Positions 8,164 through 17,017 of a DNA stretch of 33,669 nucleotides are shown piece after piece (positions within the stretch are counted from its first letter, which is position 1; each line of letters opens with the position of its first letter). Source of the stretch: Cycloclasticus sp. symbiont of Poecilosclerida sp. M (GTDB taxonomy: Bacteria; Pseudomonadota; Gammaproteobacteria; Methylococcales; Cycloclasticaceae); the NCBI GenBank assembly GCA_002101225.1, contig LWTN01000227.1, forward strand, positions 1 to 33,669, written 5' to 3'. The position numbers were made by a program, and so were the translations under genes. Below the pieces are notes generated by a model, which worked only from the letters and a program-made list of their open reading frames with translations, did no database searches and had not been told where the DNA came from.

Positions 8164-8589
8164 TTATTTTTTAACAAGCGGCATATTGGCATCTTGCCAA
8201 GCTTGTAGTCCACCGCTTAGATTGTAGATATTGGTAAAGCCAAGTTTAGTGAGTGTTTTACAGGCTTCATCTCCACGTGGGCCAAGTTTACAGTAAAAAA
8301 CTAAGGGCCGCACGCCGTATTTTCTAAGTTTTTCTGCTTGCTCAGAAATGTCAGGTAAAGACACGTTGATGGCGTCCGTTATATGCCCCGCCTTAAATTC
8401 ACTACTATTGCGAGTATCAATGATGACGGCGTCTTCTCGGTTAATGAGTCTAATAGCTTCGGGCGTTGTTAATAACTTGTGTTTGCGCATTAGATCGCTA
8501 TATACGGTTTGAAGTAGTAAAACTAAAATAACGACCAAGGCGATGAAAAGAAGGCTGTGCCGTGTAATAAACTCGAGATAAAGATCCAT
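8164..8589 (-). CDS. yibN: Membrane-anchored rhodanese-like protein (YibN type)
   Basis: This is a single-domain sulfurtransferase-like protein of 141 residues. One N-terminal transmembrane helix (SLLFIALVVILVLLLQTVY, about 12-30) anchors it. The rhodanese domain that follows has the DTRNSSEFKAGHI motif and the active-site loop FYCKLGPRGDEA with its cysteine in place, so activity is possible. It is the first gene of the operon with secB and gpsA and is divergent from gpmI, as yibN is in E. coli. The substrate is unknown; a link to protein export or membrane insertion has been proposed from its conserved position. Confidence 0.9.
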   Translation of the reverse strand: MDLYLEFITRHSLLFIALVVILVLLLQTVYSDLMRKHKLLTTPEAIRLINREDAVIIDTRNSSEFKAGHITDAINVSLPDISEQAEKLRKYGVRPLVFYCKLGPRGDEACKTLTKLGFTNIYNLSGGLQAWQDANMPLVKK

Positions 8590-8776
8590 AAGGTTGTGTT
8601 TTTGTTAAGTAAGGCTAAAAGTAATTAAAATAGACACGGATGCCAGTATACGAGTTTAATTTTCTTGCGATACTCTGCGCAGAAAACGTTCTCGTACCAA
8701 AAAGCATCATAAAGTGTCGTAAAATACATATTGATTAAGGCACGCATTATAACAAGCATAAGATGGAGAAGATATT

Positions 8777-10330
8777 TTGAGTAAAAATTTAGCCACAAAA
8801 CCTGTCGTACTCATGATTTTAGATGGGTTTGGTTATTCCGAAGAGGCAGAGTTTAATGCAATAAAGGCGGCGAAAATGCCAAATTGGGATCGTTTGTGGA
8901 ATACCTGTCCACACACCTTGCTGGATTGTTCAGGTTCATCTGTTGGTTTGCCCAACAAGCAAATGGGAAATTCTGAAGTCGGGCATATGCACTTAGGCGC
9001 GGGTCGTTTGTTAGCACAAACTTTTACCCGTCTTAATAACGACGTTAAATCGGGCGAGTTCAAAAAAAACCAAGTCTTGAGTGAGCTAGTTGATCAGGTA
9101 GCGGCTGATAAAGGCGCGTTACATGTGCTTGGCCTGCTATCACCCGGTGGGGTTCATAGCCACGAATCACATATTCATGCCATGTTAGAGCTAGCGGCGG
9201 AACGGGGTGTGAGTAAACTCTATCTGCACGCCATTTTAGATGGTCGGGATACGCCGCCAAAAAGCGCGCAGGCGTCATTAGAACAGGCGGATGCTGTGTT
9301 TAAAAAAACGGGTGTTGGGCAAACGGCTTCTATTATGGGGCGATTTTATGCAATGGATAGAGATAACCGTTGGGATCGCGTGCAGCTGGCTTATGATGCA
9401 TTGACGTTAGGCAGCGAGGCACATCAGGCGGTAACAGCTGTTGATGGCTTGCTTTCATCTTACCAGCGAGACGAGACGGATGAGTTTGTACTGCCGACGC
9501 ACATTGTGCCTGAGGGCGGAAAGGCTGTCTGTATTGAAGAGGGAGATAGCGTCGTCTTTTTAAATTTTAGAGCCGATAGGACAAGGGAGTTAACGGAAAC
9601 ATTGACCAAGCCAGATTTTGACGGCTTTGACCGCCGCGCAACCCCGACGTTAAAAAACTTTGTTTGTTTAACTGAATACCACGAGAAATTTGATCTACCC
9701 GTTGCCTACCCGCCTGAAGTGATTAAAAACACGTTTGGTGAGGTGGTGGCTAAGCAAGAGTTGAAACAGCTGCGCATCGCAGAAACGGAAAAGTATGCGC
9801 ACGTTACGTTTTTCTTTAATGGCGGTGTAGACCAGGCAAACACAGGTGAAGACCGCGTATTAGTAGCTTCACCGAATGTGAAAACTTATGACCTACAGCC
9901 AGAGATGAGCTCGGTTGAGCTGACCGATAAACTGGTTGAGGCGATAGCCTCCAATCAATACCACGCGATTATCACTAATTACGCAAATTGTGACATGGTG
10001 GGGCATACAGGGAATTTTGATGCGGCTGTAAAAGCCGTTGAAGCGATTGACGTATCGATTGGCCGAGTTGTTGAGGCCCTACAAAAGGTGGGGGGCGAGG
10101 TGTTTATTACCGCTGATCACGGCAATGCGGAACAAATGACGGATCCAAGTACAGGCCAAACGCATACCGCACACACAACGAACCCAGTTCCTTTTTTGTA
10201 CGTTGGGCGCCCCGCAAGCCTTCATAAAAAAGGCGATTTGGCCGATGTATCGCCGACCTTGTTGAGTGCGTTGGGGATAACCCCCCCCGATGAGATGACA
10301 GGGAACAGCTTGTTAACATTAGACGGCTAG
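8777..10330 (+). CDS. gpmI: 2,3-bisphosphoglycerate-independent phosphoglycerate mutase
   Basis: This enzyme interconverts 3- and 2-phosphoglycerate in glycolysis and gluconeogenesis, using two Mn ions and a phosphoserine intermediate. At 517 residues it has the standard length. Asp16 in MILDGFGY and catalytic Ser66 in QMGNSEVGH belong to the phosphatase domain, which is completed by the late motifs NYANCDMVGHTG and FITADHGNAEQM. The HDGRDTPP-like segment (AILDGRDTPPKSA) belongs to the transferase domain. The start is TTG at 8777 with GGAGA at 8765-8769; no upstream ATG fits, and the next internal Met would cut off the metal site. It is the first gene of the gpmI-envC-ctpA-yibQ cluster. Confidence 0.97.
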   Translation: MSKNLATKPVVLMILDGFGYSEEAEFNAIKAAKMPNWDRLWNTCPHTLLDCSGSSVGLPNKQMGNSEVGHMHLGAGRLLAQTFTRLNNDVKSGEFKKNQVLSELVDQVAADKGALHVLGLLSPGGVHSHESHIHAMLELAAERGVSKLYLHAILDGRDTPPKSAQASLEQADAVFKKTGVGQTASIMGRFYAMDRDNRWDRVQLAYDALTLGSEAHQAVTAVDGLLSSYQRDETDEFVLPTHIVPEGGKAVCIEEGDSVVFLNFRADRTRELTETLTKPDFDGFDRRATPTLKNFVCLTEYHEKFDLPVAYPPEVIKNTFGEVVAKQELKQLRIAETEKYAHVTFFFNGGVDQANTGEDRVLVASPNVKTYDLQPEMSSVELTDKLVEAIASNQYHAIITNYANCDMVGHTGNFDAAVKAVEAIDVSIGRVVEALQKVGGEVFITADHGNAEQMTDPSTGQTHTAHTTNPVPFLYVGRPASLHKKGDLADVSPTLLSALGITPPDEMTGNSLLTLDG

Positions 10331-10340
10331 CCGATTGTTA

Positions 10341-11522
10341 ATGTTTAGCGACAGGCGAACACAAAAAGTTGTTTTTGGCCTGGCTTTTGCGGGGCTTTTT
10401 TTGTTACCTATAATGTTATTTGCAGAGGAGACGGCGGTTGATAAAGCAAGGCAGCTGGCTTCACTGCGGGAAAAAATGCAGGTTATCGAGAAAAACATAG
10501 AAGCTGGGGAGGCGAGCAAATCGAAAGAAGAAAAACAGTTGAGGATAATTGAAAAGAACTTAGGTGCCACGAGTAAGAAAATTAAAGGACTTGCTAAGAG
10601 GCTTAAGCAATCTAATTTAAAAGTTAAACAATTACAGCAAAAACAAAACGGCCTTATCATTGGAATAGAGGAACAAAAAGGCTTGTTGGTGGAACAAATT
10701 AGAACGGTCTATGCCTTGGGGCGACAGCAAAAAGTTAAGATGCTCTTGAACCAGCAAGACCCACAGCGAATGGACCGCATCGTGCAATATTACGATTACT
10801 TTAATCTGGCACGGATAGGAAAAGTTAAAGAACTAGAAGGCAGCATATTGAAACTCAACGCGGTGGAACAGAATCTAACGGTAGAACAGGCGCAGTTCGC
10901 ACGGCTCATCAAGACAAAAAAACTAGAAAATCAAACGCTCAATAAGGCGAAAGCACAGCGTAAGGCGGTGTTGGCGACACTGCACGCGGGAATTACACAG
11001 TCGGGTAGCGAGTTGTTGTCGTTAAAAGAAGATGAGAAGGCGTTGCGTCAATTGCTAACCGATATTAAGCGTGCAACGGACGACATACCAGTGGCGGCGT
11101 ACAGCAGAGAGCCGTTCTCAAAGCTTAGGGGGAAGCTCGGTTGGCCGATAAAAGGGGTATTGCAGAAAAAGTTTGGTAGTATTCGCCCTTCAGGCCGTTG
11201 GGATGGTGTGCTTATCGGAGCAAAAGAAGGCGCAACCATACGGGCGGTGGCGCATGGTCGAGTTGTTTTTTCAGATTGGCTGCGGGGATATGGGTTGCTC
11301 TTAATTATCGATCATGGCGAGGACTATTTAAGCCTTTATGCGTTTAATGAGAGCTTATATAAAGAAGTTGGAGACTGGATTGAAGACGGAGAGGCCGTAG
11401 CCACCGTTGGAACGAGCGGCGGACAAGCAAAAGCTGGTCTATACTTCAGCATACGGAAAAATGGAAAGCCTGTGAACCCCGTTCATTGGTGTAAAGCAGT
11501 AAACAAAGGTCGCGTTGGATAG
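10341..11522 (+). CDS. envC: Murein hydrolase activator EnvC (degenerate LytM/M23 domain)
   Basis: This periplasmic activator of the amidases AmiA/AmiB splits septal peptidoglycan during division. A hydrophobic signal segment (VVFGLAFAGLFLLPIMLFA) is followed by a long coiled coil (about 25-250), rich in Lys, Glu and Gln, that in E. coli EnvC binds FtsEX. The C-terminal LytM domain (about 275-390) is recognisable by LGWPIKGVLQKKFG and VAHGRVVFSDWLRGYG, but the zinc ligands are missing: the usual HxH site reads YAFN, and LHF/EIR reads LYFSIR. This loss is normal for EnvC, which activates rather than cuts. The ATG at 10341 is chosen; an in-frame TTG at 10335 would add two residues. Its end overlaps the first possible ctpA codons. 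Confidence 0.93.
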   Translation: MFSDRRTQKVVFGLAFAGLFLLPIMLFAEETAVDKARQLASLREKMQVIEKNIEAGEASKSKEEKQLRIIEKNLGATSKKIKGLAKRLKQSNLKVKQLQQKQNGLIIGIEEQKGLLVEQIRTVYALGRQQKVKMLLNQQDPQRMDRIVQYYDYFNLARIGKVKELEGSILKLNAVEQNLTVEQAQFARLIKTKKLENQTLNKAKAQRKAVLATLHAGITQSGSELLSLKEDEKALRQLLTDIKRATDDIPVAAYSREPFSKLRGKLGWPIKGVLQKKFGSIRPSGRWDGVLIGAKEGATIRAVAHGRVVFSDWLRGYGLLLIIDHGEDYLSLYAFNESLYKEVGDWIEDGEAVATVGTSGGQAKAGLYFSIRKNGKPVNPVHWCKAVNKGRVG

Positions 11523-11547
11523 CGGCATTATTTTTAATGGAGTTGAT

Positions 11548-12843
11548 ATGAGTTTTTTACGTAAGATGTTACCCGTGCTTTTGTTGGGCACGATACTGGG
11601 TGTGCTATTGAGTATTGGTGGAAATGTGCTCGCAGAAAAAGAGGCTGCTAAAAACGCAGCATCGCTACCGTTAGAGGACTTAAGAGCCTTTTCAGAAATT
11701 TTTGGACAGATTAAATCAGCTTACGTTGAAGAAGTGAGTGACCATGATTTATTAGAAAACGCCATCAAAGGCATGTTGAGCGGCTTAGACCCTCACTCTT
11801 CTTACCTTGATGAAAAAGCATTTAAAGACTTGCAAGAGGGTACGCGAGGGGAGTTCGGCGGCCTAGGTATCGAAGTGGGTATGGAAGACGGGTTTATAAA
11901 AATTGTAGCACCGATTGATGATACGCCTGCGTTTAGGGCTGGCGTGCAGTCGGGAGACCTTGTAATTCGACTCGATGGAAAGCCCGTTAAAGGCATGAGT
12001 CTGTCAGATGCGGTGAAAATTATGCGCGGTAAACCCGGCACAGATATTGTGTTGACGATTGTTCGTGAAGAGGGAAACATGCCGTTTAAAGTAAAAATCA
12101 CGCGTGCAATTATTAAGGTCGTGAGCGTAAAGCAAAGAATGTTGGAGCCAGGTTACGGTTACGTACGGATTGCCAGTTTTCAATCCCGTACTGGCGCATC
12201 ATTAAACGAAGCACTAGATAAATTAAAAAAAGAAAATAAAGACGATGTATTAAAAGGGCTGGTGCTTGATCTAAGGAATAACCCCGGCGGTCTTCTAAAC
12301 GCGGCGGTTGCGGTTAGCGATGCCTTTTTAACCTCAGGTTTGATTGTCTATACCGAAGGTCGAGTTGAAAATTCAAAAATGCGGTTTAAAGCAAAGCCAG
12401 GTGACTCTATTAAAGGCGCTCCTATCGTTGTATTAATTAATGGTGGGTCTGCATCGGCATCGGAAATTGTCGCGGGTGCTCTGCAAGACCAAAAAAGGGC
12501 CGTCATCATGGGCCAACAGTCTTTTGGTAAAGGCTCGGTACAGACGGTTTTGCCTAATAATAACGGCGGAGCAATTAAGTTAACAACCGCGCGTTATTTC
12601 ACCCCAGCGGGTCGTTCTATTCAGGCAAAAGGTATAACGCCTGATGTCGCATTAACCAAGCTTAAGCTTGAAAAGATAGGCGGTGACTTTGAACCGGTCA
12701 AAGAAAGCGATCTTGGTAAACACTTAGAAAACACAGATGATAAAGCGGAAAGCAAAGGGGCAGACGCTAATGGCATTGAAAAAGACTACCCCTTGAACGA
12801 GGCGCTTAACTTACTAAAAGGCATTAATATTTTAAATAAGTAG
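11548..12843 (+). CDS. ctpA: Carboxy-terminal processing protease, S41 family
   Basis: This periplasmic PDZ-containing serine protease trims or degrades envelope proteins; in Pseudomonas CtpA degrades peptidoglycan hydrolases. The signal segment is MLPVLLLGTILGVLLSIGG. The PDZ domain (about 90-170) includes GLGIEVGMEDG and SGDLVIRLDGKPV. In the S41 core, catalytic Ser303 lies in the GGSASASEIVAGALQD segment and Lys328 in SFGKGSVQ, 25 residues later, as in E. coli Prc. The ATG at 11548 is preferred because GGAG lies five bases upstream; an in-frame TTG at 11515 overlaps the envC end and has no such site. With 431 residues it has a normal length. Its place after envC suggests joint control of cell-wall cleavage. 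Confidence 0.95.
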   Translation: MSFLRKMLPVLLLGTILGVLLSIGGNVLAEKEAAKNAASLPLEDLRAFSEIFGQIKSAYVEEVSDHDLLENAIKGMLSGLDPHSSYLDEKAFKDLQEGTRGEFGGLGIEVGMEDGFIKIVAPIDDTPAFRAGVQSGDLVIRLDGKPVKGMSLSDAVKIMRGKPGTDIVLTIVREEGNMPFKVKITRAIIKVVSVKQRMLEPGYGYVRIASFQSRTGASLNEALDKLKKENKDDVLKGLVLDLRNNPGGLLNAAVAVSDAFLTSGLIVYTEGRVENSKMRFKAKPGDSIKGAPIVVLINGGSASASEIVAGALQDQKRAVIMGQQSFGKGSVQTVLPNNNGGAIKLTTARYFTPAGRSIQAKGITPDVALTKLKLEKIGGDFEPVKESDLGKHLENTDDKAESKGADANGIEKDYPLNEALNLLKGINILNK

Positions 12844-12883
12844 GCGACTCGCCGGTCAGAGATAACAAGTTGCTGATTTGCTT

Positions 12884-13723
12884 ATGCGAAAAAATAAAAT
12901 AATAGGTAGGTGTAAAAGCCGGGTTTTCCGGCGATTATTTAGCTTGCGAACGGCTGTGATTTTGTTGGCGCTTGTTATGACCTTGCCGGTAAACGCTGCG
13001 AAACTGCAGGCGTTGGCCAATGGCCAAGCAATTAAAATCAGCATCATTATTGATGATATTGGCTATCGTTTATAAGCAGGGCGAGAAATAATAAATCTGC
13101 CTGCGCCGATAACGATATCCGTGTTGCCTAATGCACCAAAATCACGCTAGTTGACGTACTTGGCTCATCAACGGGGTAAGGGAGGTCATGCTGCATATGC
13201 CTATGCAGACGAGCGTAGGCGGATTGCCCGAAGCCGACGTGCTTAGCATCGAAATGTCGAAAAATGAGGTTGCCTACTCATTGCACGAGGCGTTTAAAAA
13301 AGCCCCCCCGTAGGAATGAACAACCATCAGGGCAGCTTGTTGAGGCGTCACCCAGGACATATGGGGTGGGTGATGACGCAGATGAGGGGGAAGGGCTACT
13401 TCTTTGTCGATAGCCGCACAACAAAACAAACTGTGGCGGCACAAGTTGCAAAGGGAAAAGGCGTTCCTGTTATGAGTCGGGATGTGTTTTTAGATAATGA
13501 AGTCAATGAAGCGCATATAGAGGAACAGTTTGAAGGTCTTATTGCATTGGCACGAACGAAAGGTTATGCGGTTGCTATTGGTCACCCCCATCCTGCGACC
13601 ATTTCAGTCTTGCGTAAAGTGCTACCCAAACTTAGGGCTTTGGGGGGTAAAGTGGTGCCGGTTTCTAGTCAGTTAAAGGCCGCCGGCCTAGTTGGGTTGA
13701 TAAAAAGCACTGAAGCCGGCTAA
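12884..13723 (+). pseudogene. yibQ: Divergent polysaccharide deacetylase (YibQ/DUF610), inactivated
   Basis: The N-terminal part (signal peptide, then IKISIIIDDIGYR) and C-terminal part (MNNHQGSLLRRHPGHMGW, FFVDSRTT, AIGHPHPATISVL) are clearly from the divergent polysaccharide deacetylase family that follows envC/ctpA in many gammaproteobacteria. They lie in different frames. Lesions seen: an in-frame TAA at 13073-13075; a TAG at 13148-13150 (probably from CAG); an extra base near 13180-13182, after which LHMPMQ and SVGGLPEADVLSIEMSKNEVAYSLHEAFKKAP can be read in the +1 frame; and a one-base loss near the C7 tract at 13303-13309, which brings back the original frame family for the C-terminal part. 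Four separate lesions argue for real decay rather than sequencing error. The last 36 bases overlap the convergent DUF934 gene. Confidence 0.88.
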
Positions 13724-14131
13724 GGTTTGGAGCGTCAACTCAGCCGCTTTGTTATCTGGAAGTTGAAGTGCATCAAAACCCACGCGGGTTAGATATAAAG
13801 CTTGATCCGGTAATACGTCACCAATGGCTCGGATTTCTCCTTTAAATTGGTGGGTGAAGCGCAATGTTTTTGCAAGAGAATAAGCGCGCCCGTCGGCAAA
13901 AGAAGCAATATTGATGATAATTAACGAAAACTTGCCTATATCATGCAAGAACTCGTCTATTTTCTCATCAGCCTCAAGGGTTAAGCCAAGGCGTTTACCG
14001 CTGAGGATTAATTCGTCTTTATTTTTAAGCCACTCATCGTGCGAAACAATGACCCTGCCTGCCGAAGTCGCGCTTGTTTTTAAATTTGGCCAACCATCAG
14101 AGCATATTTGCTTGTTTTTAATGAGAGCCAT
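13688..14131 (-). CDS. DUF934 protein, partner of sulfite/nitrite reductase
   Basis: This is a cytosolic protein of about 147 residues that carries the DUF934 signature: FADGRAYSLAKTLR, then GEIRAIGDVLPDQALYLTRVGFDALQL. DUF934 proteins are almost always encoded directly after a ferredoxin-type sulfite/nitrite reductase and are thought to help assemble or feed that enzyme; this is family knowledge, not proof. I chose the ATG at 14131 because AAGGAG lies seven bases upstream on the minus strand. A longer reading from 14155 is open but has no such site. The start overlaps the end of the reductase gene by 14 bases, so the two are translationally coupled. Confidence 0.87.
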   Translation of the reverse strand: MALIKNKQICSDGWPNLKTSATSAGRVIVSHDEWLKNKDELILSGKRLGLTLEADEKIDEFLHDIGKFSLIIINIASFADGRAYSLAKTLRFTHQFKGEIRAIGDVLPDQALYLTRVGFDALQLPDNKAAELTLQTLAGFSAFYQPN

Positions 14132-15764
14132 AGACGCGCTCCTTATAAGGGTCAAGCCCGATACGCTTTAGCGTGGCAGAAAAAACTTCGCCATCGTGGC
14201 GGTTGTCTTTATATACGTTAACGATATTATCAATCGCATCAACCACATCCGCTTTAGCAATGGCCTTTCCAAGGCGATCACCGAGTTTGCTCTGGTGGCT
14301 ATCAGAACCCCCAAGTGTTAATTGGTACCATTGCTCACCTTTTTTATCGACACCTAAAATGCCAATTTCACCGATGCTATGGTGCCCACAGCCATTCATA
14401 CAGCCAGACATTTTAAGGCTGATGTCGCCTATTTCAGTTGCGGTGTTGGTAAAGCGTTGAGTAATACCCTGGGCTATATCAATGGAGCTGGCGTTAGCAA
14501 GGCTACAAAAATCGAGTCCTGGGCAGCAAATCATGTCGGTAATAGTGCCGATGTTTGCGGTGGCTAAATTGTGTTGTTGCAGCTGTTGCCATAGTGAGTA
14601 TAGGTCATCGCTTTTTATGTCGGTTAAAGCAAGGTTTTGATCGTGGGTGGTTCTAATCAGGCCAAAACTGTATTGTTCGGCAAGGTCGGCCACGATGTTC
14701 ATTTGTTTGTCCGTAATATCACCAGGCGCTTGGTTAGGGGCCTTTAATGAAATAAAAGCAATTCGGTAGCCATTTTGCTTATGAGTCAGCGTGTTTTGTT
14801 CAAACCAGGCCTTAAATTTGGCATCACTTGAGAGATGCTCAGTCAGCACCTTGTCAGATGAATCTGTGTGGTAGTCGAGCACTTGAAAGCGTTGTTTTAT
14901 ATGCTCAATTTGTTTGCTTTCAAGCGTTAGCTCGCCGCCTTTAATGCAATGCCACTCGGCTTCAACTTGTTCTCTAAAGGTTTCTAGCCCTATTTCGCGA
15001 ACCAGTATTTTAATGCGGGCTTTGTATTTGTTGTCGCGCCGACCAAAACGATTATAAATTCTTAGAATAGCCTCTAAGTACGACAAAACATCTTTTTCGA
15101 ATATAAAAGGAGATAAGGTCTGGCCAATAATCGGTGTTCTACCCAAGCCGCCGCCCACAAGCACTTCAAAGCCCATGTTGCCGTTATTATCTCGGCGCAT
15201 ATGAAGGCCAATGTCATGAACCTGAGTTGCTGCTCGGTCTTTTGGCGAGCCACTAACCGCAATTTTGAATTTACGCGGTAAATATGAAAACTCTGGATGC
15301 AGCGTTGACCACTGACGAATAATTTCGCAATAAGGACGAGGGTCTTCTAGTTCGTCTGCGCAAACGCCTGCTAAGGGGTCGCAGGTGATATTGCGAATAC
15401 AGTTACCACTACTTTGTATGGCGTGCATTTGTACGCTCGCTAAGTCGGCGAGGATGTCAGGAACTGATTCAAGTTTAGGCCAATTAAATTGAATGTTTTG
15501 GCGGGTTGTAAAGTGGCCGTAGCTCTTGTCGTATTGCGTTGATATATGGGCGAACATCCGCATCTGTTTGCTCGATAAGACACCGTAAGGTATATTCACG
15601 CGCAACATCGGCGCATGGGTTTGAATATATAGCCCGTTCATTAGTCGCAGTGGCCTAAATTGCTCTTCCGTTAAATCACCGTTAAGAAAACGAGTCGTTT
15701 GATTACGGAACTGTTCAACGCGTTCGTTGACGAGCGTTTGATCAAAATCGTTGTACAGGTACAT
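14118..15764 (-). CDS. cysI: Ferredoxin-type sulfite/nitrite reductase, siroheme subunit
   Basis: This siroheme/4Fe-4S enzyme reduces sulfite to sulfide (or nitrite to ammonia) by six electrons, in assimilation. It has 548 residues. Two NIR_SIR ferredoxin-like half domains flank the metal domains. The N-terminal half has YGHFTTRQNIQFNW and the substrate-binding IQSSGNCIRNITCDPLAG. The cluster and siroheme cysteines are in CCPGLDFCSLA (C-x5-C) and SGCMNGCGHHSIGEIG (C-x3-C). No flavoprotein subunit (cysJ) is adjacent, so ferredoxin is the likely donor. Followed by DUF934, this matches the Pseudomonas-type assimilatory sulfite reductase locus, and I prefer sulfite over nitrite as substrate. It is divergent from metX, consistent with a sulfur-assimilation grouping. 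Confidence 0.9.
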   Translation of the reverse strand: MYLYNDFDQTLVNERVEQFRNQTTRFLNGDLTEEQFRPLRLMNGLYIQTHAPMLRVNIPYGVLSSKQMRMFAHISTQYDKSYGHFTTRQNIQFNWPKLESVPDILADLASVQMHAIQSSGNCIRNITCDPLAGVCADELEDPRPYCEIIRQWSTLHPEFSYLPRKFKIAVSGSPKDRAATQVHDIGLHMRRDNNGNMGFEVLVGGGLGRTPIIGQTLSPFIFEKDVLSYLEAILRIYNRFGRRDNKYKARIKILVREIGLETFREQVEAEWHCIKGGELTLESKQIEHIKQRFQVLDYHTDSSDKVLTEHLSSDAKFKAWFEQNTLTHKQNGYRIAFISLKAPNQAPGDITDKQMNIVADLAEQYSFGLIRTTHDQNLALTDIKSDDLYSLWQQLQQHNLATANIGTITDMICCPGLDFCSLANASSIDIAQGITQRFTNTATEIGDISLKMSGCMNGCGHHSIGEIGILGVDKKGEQWYQLTLGGSDSHQSKLGDRLGKAIAKADVVDAIDNIVNVYKDNRHDGEVFSATLKRIGLDPYKERVYGSH

Positions 15765-15824
15765 GGTATTATCGTCAGTTAAGGAAGTGCTAATAGGGAT
15801 GAGGGGAATATAAAGCCCTTTTCA

Positions 15825-15853
15825 TATAATTAAAAATAATATTAATTAATATT
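15825..15853. promoter_or_regulatory. AT-rich divergent control region between cysI and metX
   Basis: This 29-base stretch is almost pure A/T. It holds a perfect TATAAT at 15825-15830 and a perfect 16-bp palindrome AATATTAATTAATATT at 15838-15853, ending 12 bases before the metX start. No -35 hexamer fits well. It could be an operator for a regulator of sulfur or methionine genes, but the sequence does not say which. Confidence 0.4.
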
Positions 15854-15865
15854 TATATAACCTAA

Positions 15866-17017
15866 GTGAATAATAATTTACAAATTCCAGCGGATTCGGT
15901 TGGCCTAGTTAAGCCGCAATCGATTCGTTTTGAAGAGCCGCTTGTATTAGCGTGCGGCAAAGTGCTTGCGGAATATGATCTTGTCTATGAAACTTACGGA
16001 ACCCTGAACGCGAAGGCCGATAACGCGGTGTTGGTTTGTCATGCGCTGTCTGCGGACCACCACGCAGCGGGTTACCATAGTGAAAGTGACAAAAAACCAG
16101 GTTGGTGGGATATCTGTATTGGTCCTGGTAAGGCTGTAGATACCGACCGTTTTTTTGTGGTTTCCTCGAGTAATATCGGACACTGCAGTGGCTCAACGGG
16201 CCCGCGTAGTATTAATCCAGATACGGGCAAGGCCTATGGGCCTGATTTTCCAATGGTGACGGTGCCGGATTGGGTCAAGTGTCAAAAAAGGCTCGCCGAA
16301 AAACTTGGCATCATCCAGTGGGCCGCGGTTGCTGGTGGCAGCTTAGGTGCTATGCAAGCTATGCAGTGGGCAATCGATTTTCCAGAGTCTATCCGGCACG
16401 CACTTATCATCGCGTCTGCGCCAAAGCTTTCTGCACAAAATATCGCATTTAATGCGGTGGCTAGACAAGCTATTATGTCGGATCCTGATTTTCATGGTGG
16501 CCGATATTACGACTTTGATGTTGTGCCTGCAAGCGGCCTTAAAATAGCGAGAATGCTCGGGCATATCACCTACTTATCGGACGATTCGATGGGTGATAAA
16601 TTTGGTCGCGAGTTAAAAGGTGAGCAGCTTAATTATGACTACAGGGTTGAGTTCGAAGTTGAAAGTTATTTGCGATATCAAGGTGAGGCTTTTGTGAATC
16701 ATTTTGACGCAAACACCTATTTATTGATGACGAAAGCGTTGGATTATTTTGACCCCGCGTCGCAAGAAGGCGGTAATTTGTCCGCGGCGTTTAAAAAAAC
16801 GTCTGCGAAGTACTTTTTGGCCTCGTTCACGACGGATTGGCGTTTCTCCCCAGAGCGATCTCGCGAGATTGTAAAAGCGTTAACACGTGCGAAAAAAGAT
16901 GTCAGCTACTTAGAGTTCGAATCAAATCACGGACATGACGCATTTTTAGCGCCCATTAGCAGCTATTTAGACGCATTTGCGGCCTATATGCGACATATCA
17001 AGGTGTCAGGTGAGTGA
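15866..17017 (+). CDS. metX: Homoserine O-acyltransferase MetX
   Basis: This alpha/beta-hydrolase enzyme acylates homoserine with acetyl- or succinyl-CoA, the first committed step of methionine synthesis. The 383 residues have the family length. The nucleophile Ser159 is in [15 protein letters not shown], the catalytic Asp in [12 protein letters not shown] and the His in [10 protein letters not shown]. An early YETYGTLNA and [11 protein letters not shown] segment forms the substrate tunnel. The start is GTG at 15866, with no strong ribosome site and no better ATG. Which acyl donor it uses cannot be told by eye; many gammaproteobacterial MetX enzymes use succinyl-CoA. It is coupled to metW. 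Confidence 0.94.
   Translation: MNNNLQIPADSVGLVKPQSIRFEEPLVLACGKVLAEYDLVYETYGTLNAKADNAVLVCHALSADHHAAGYHSESDKKPGWWDICIGPGKAVDTDRFFVVSSSNIGHCSGSTGPRSINPDTGKAYGPDFPMVTVPDWVKCQKRLAEKLGIIQWAAVAGGSLGAMQAMQWAIDFPESIRHALIIASAPKLSAQNIAFNAVARQAIMSDPDFHGGRYYDFDVVPASGLKIARMLGHITYLSDDSMGDKFGRELKGEQLNYDYRVEFEVESYLRYQGEAFVNHFDANTYLLMTKALDYFDPASQEGGNLSAAFKKTSAKYFLASFTTDWRFSPERSREIVKALTRAKKDVSYLEFESNHGHDAFLAPISSYLDAFAAYMRHIKVSGE

Noticed and set aside
8777-8779. TTG start of gpmI as sign of a damaged gene
   Set aside because: A good ribosome site precedes it and the protein is full length with all catalytic motifs.
10341-11522. Loss of zinc ligands in the LytM domain read as a defect
   Set aside because: EnvC proteins normally lack these ligands and act as amidase activators, so this is the expected state.
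12878-13075. A separate small exported protein of 65 residues
   Set aside because: Its sequence continues past the stop, in the same frame, into recognisable polysaccharide deacetylase motifs, so it is the 5' part of broken yibQ.
15765-15865. SAM riboswitch before metX
   Set aside because: The region is short and nearly all A/T, with no conserved helices or terminator of such a switch.
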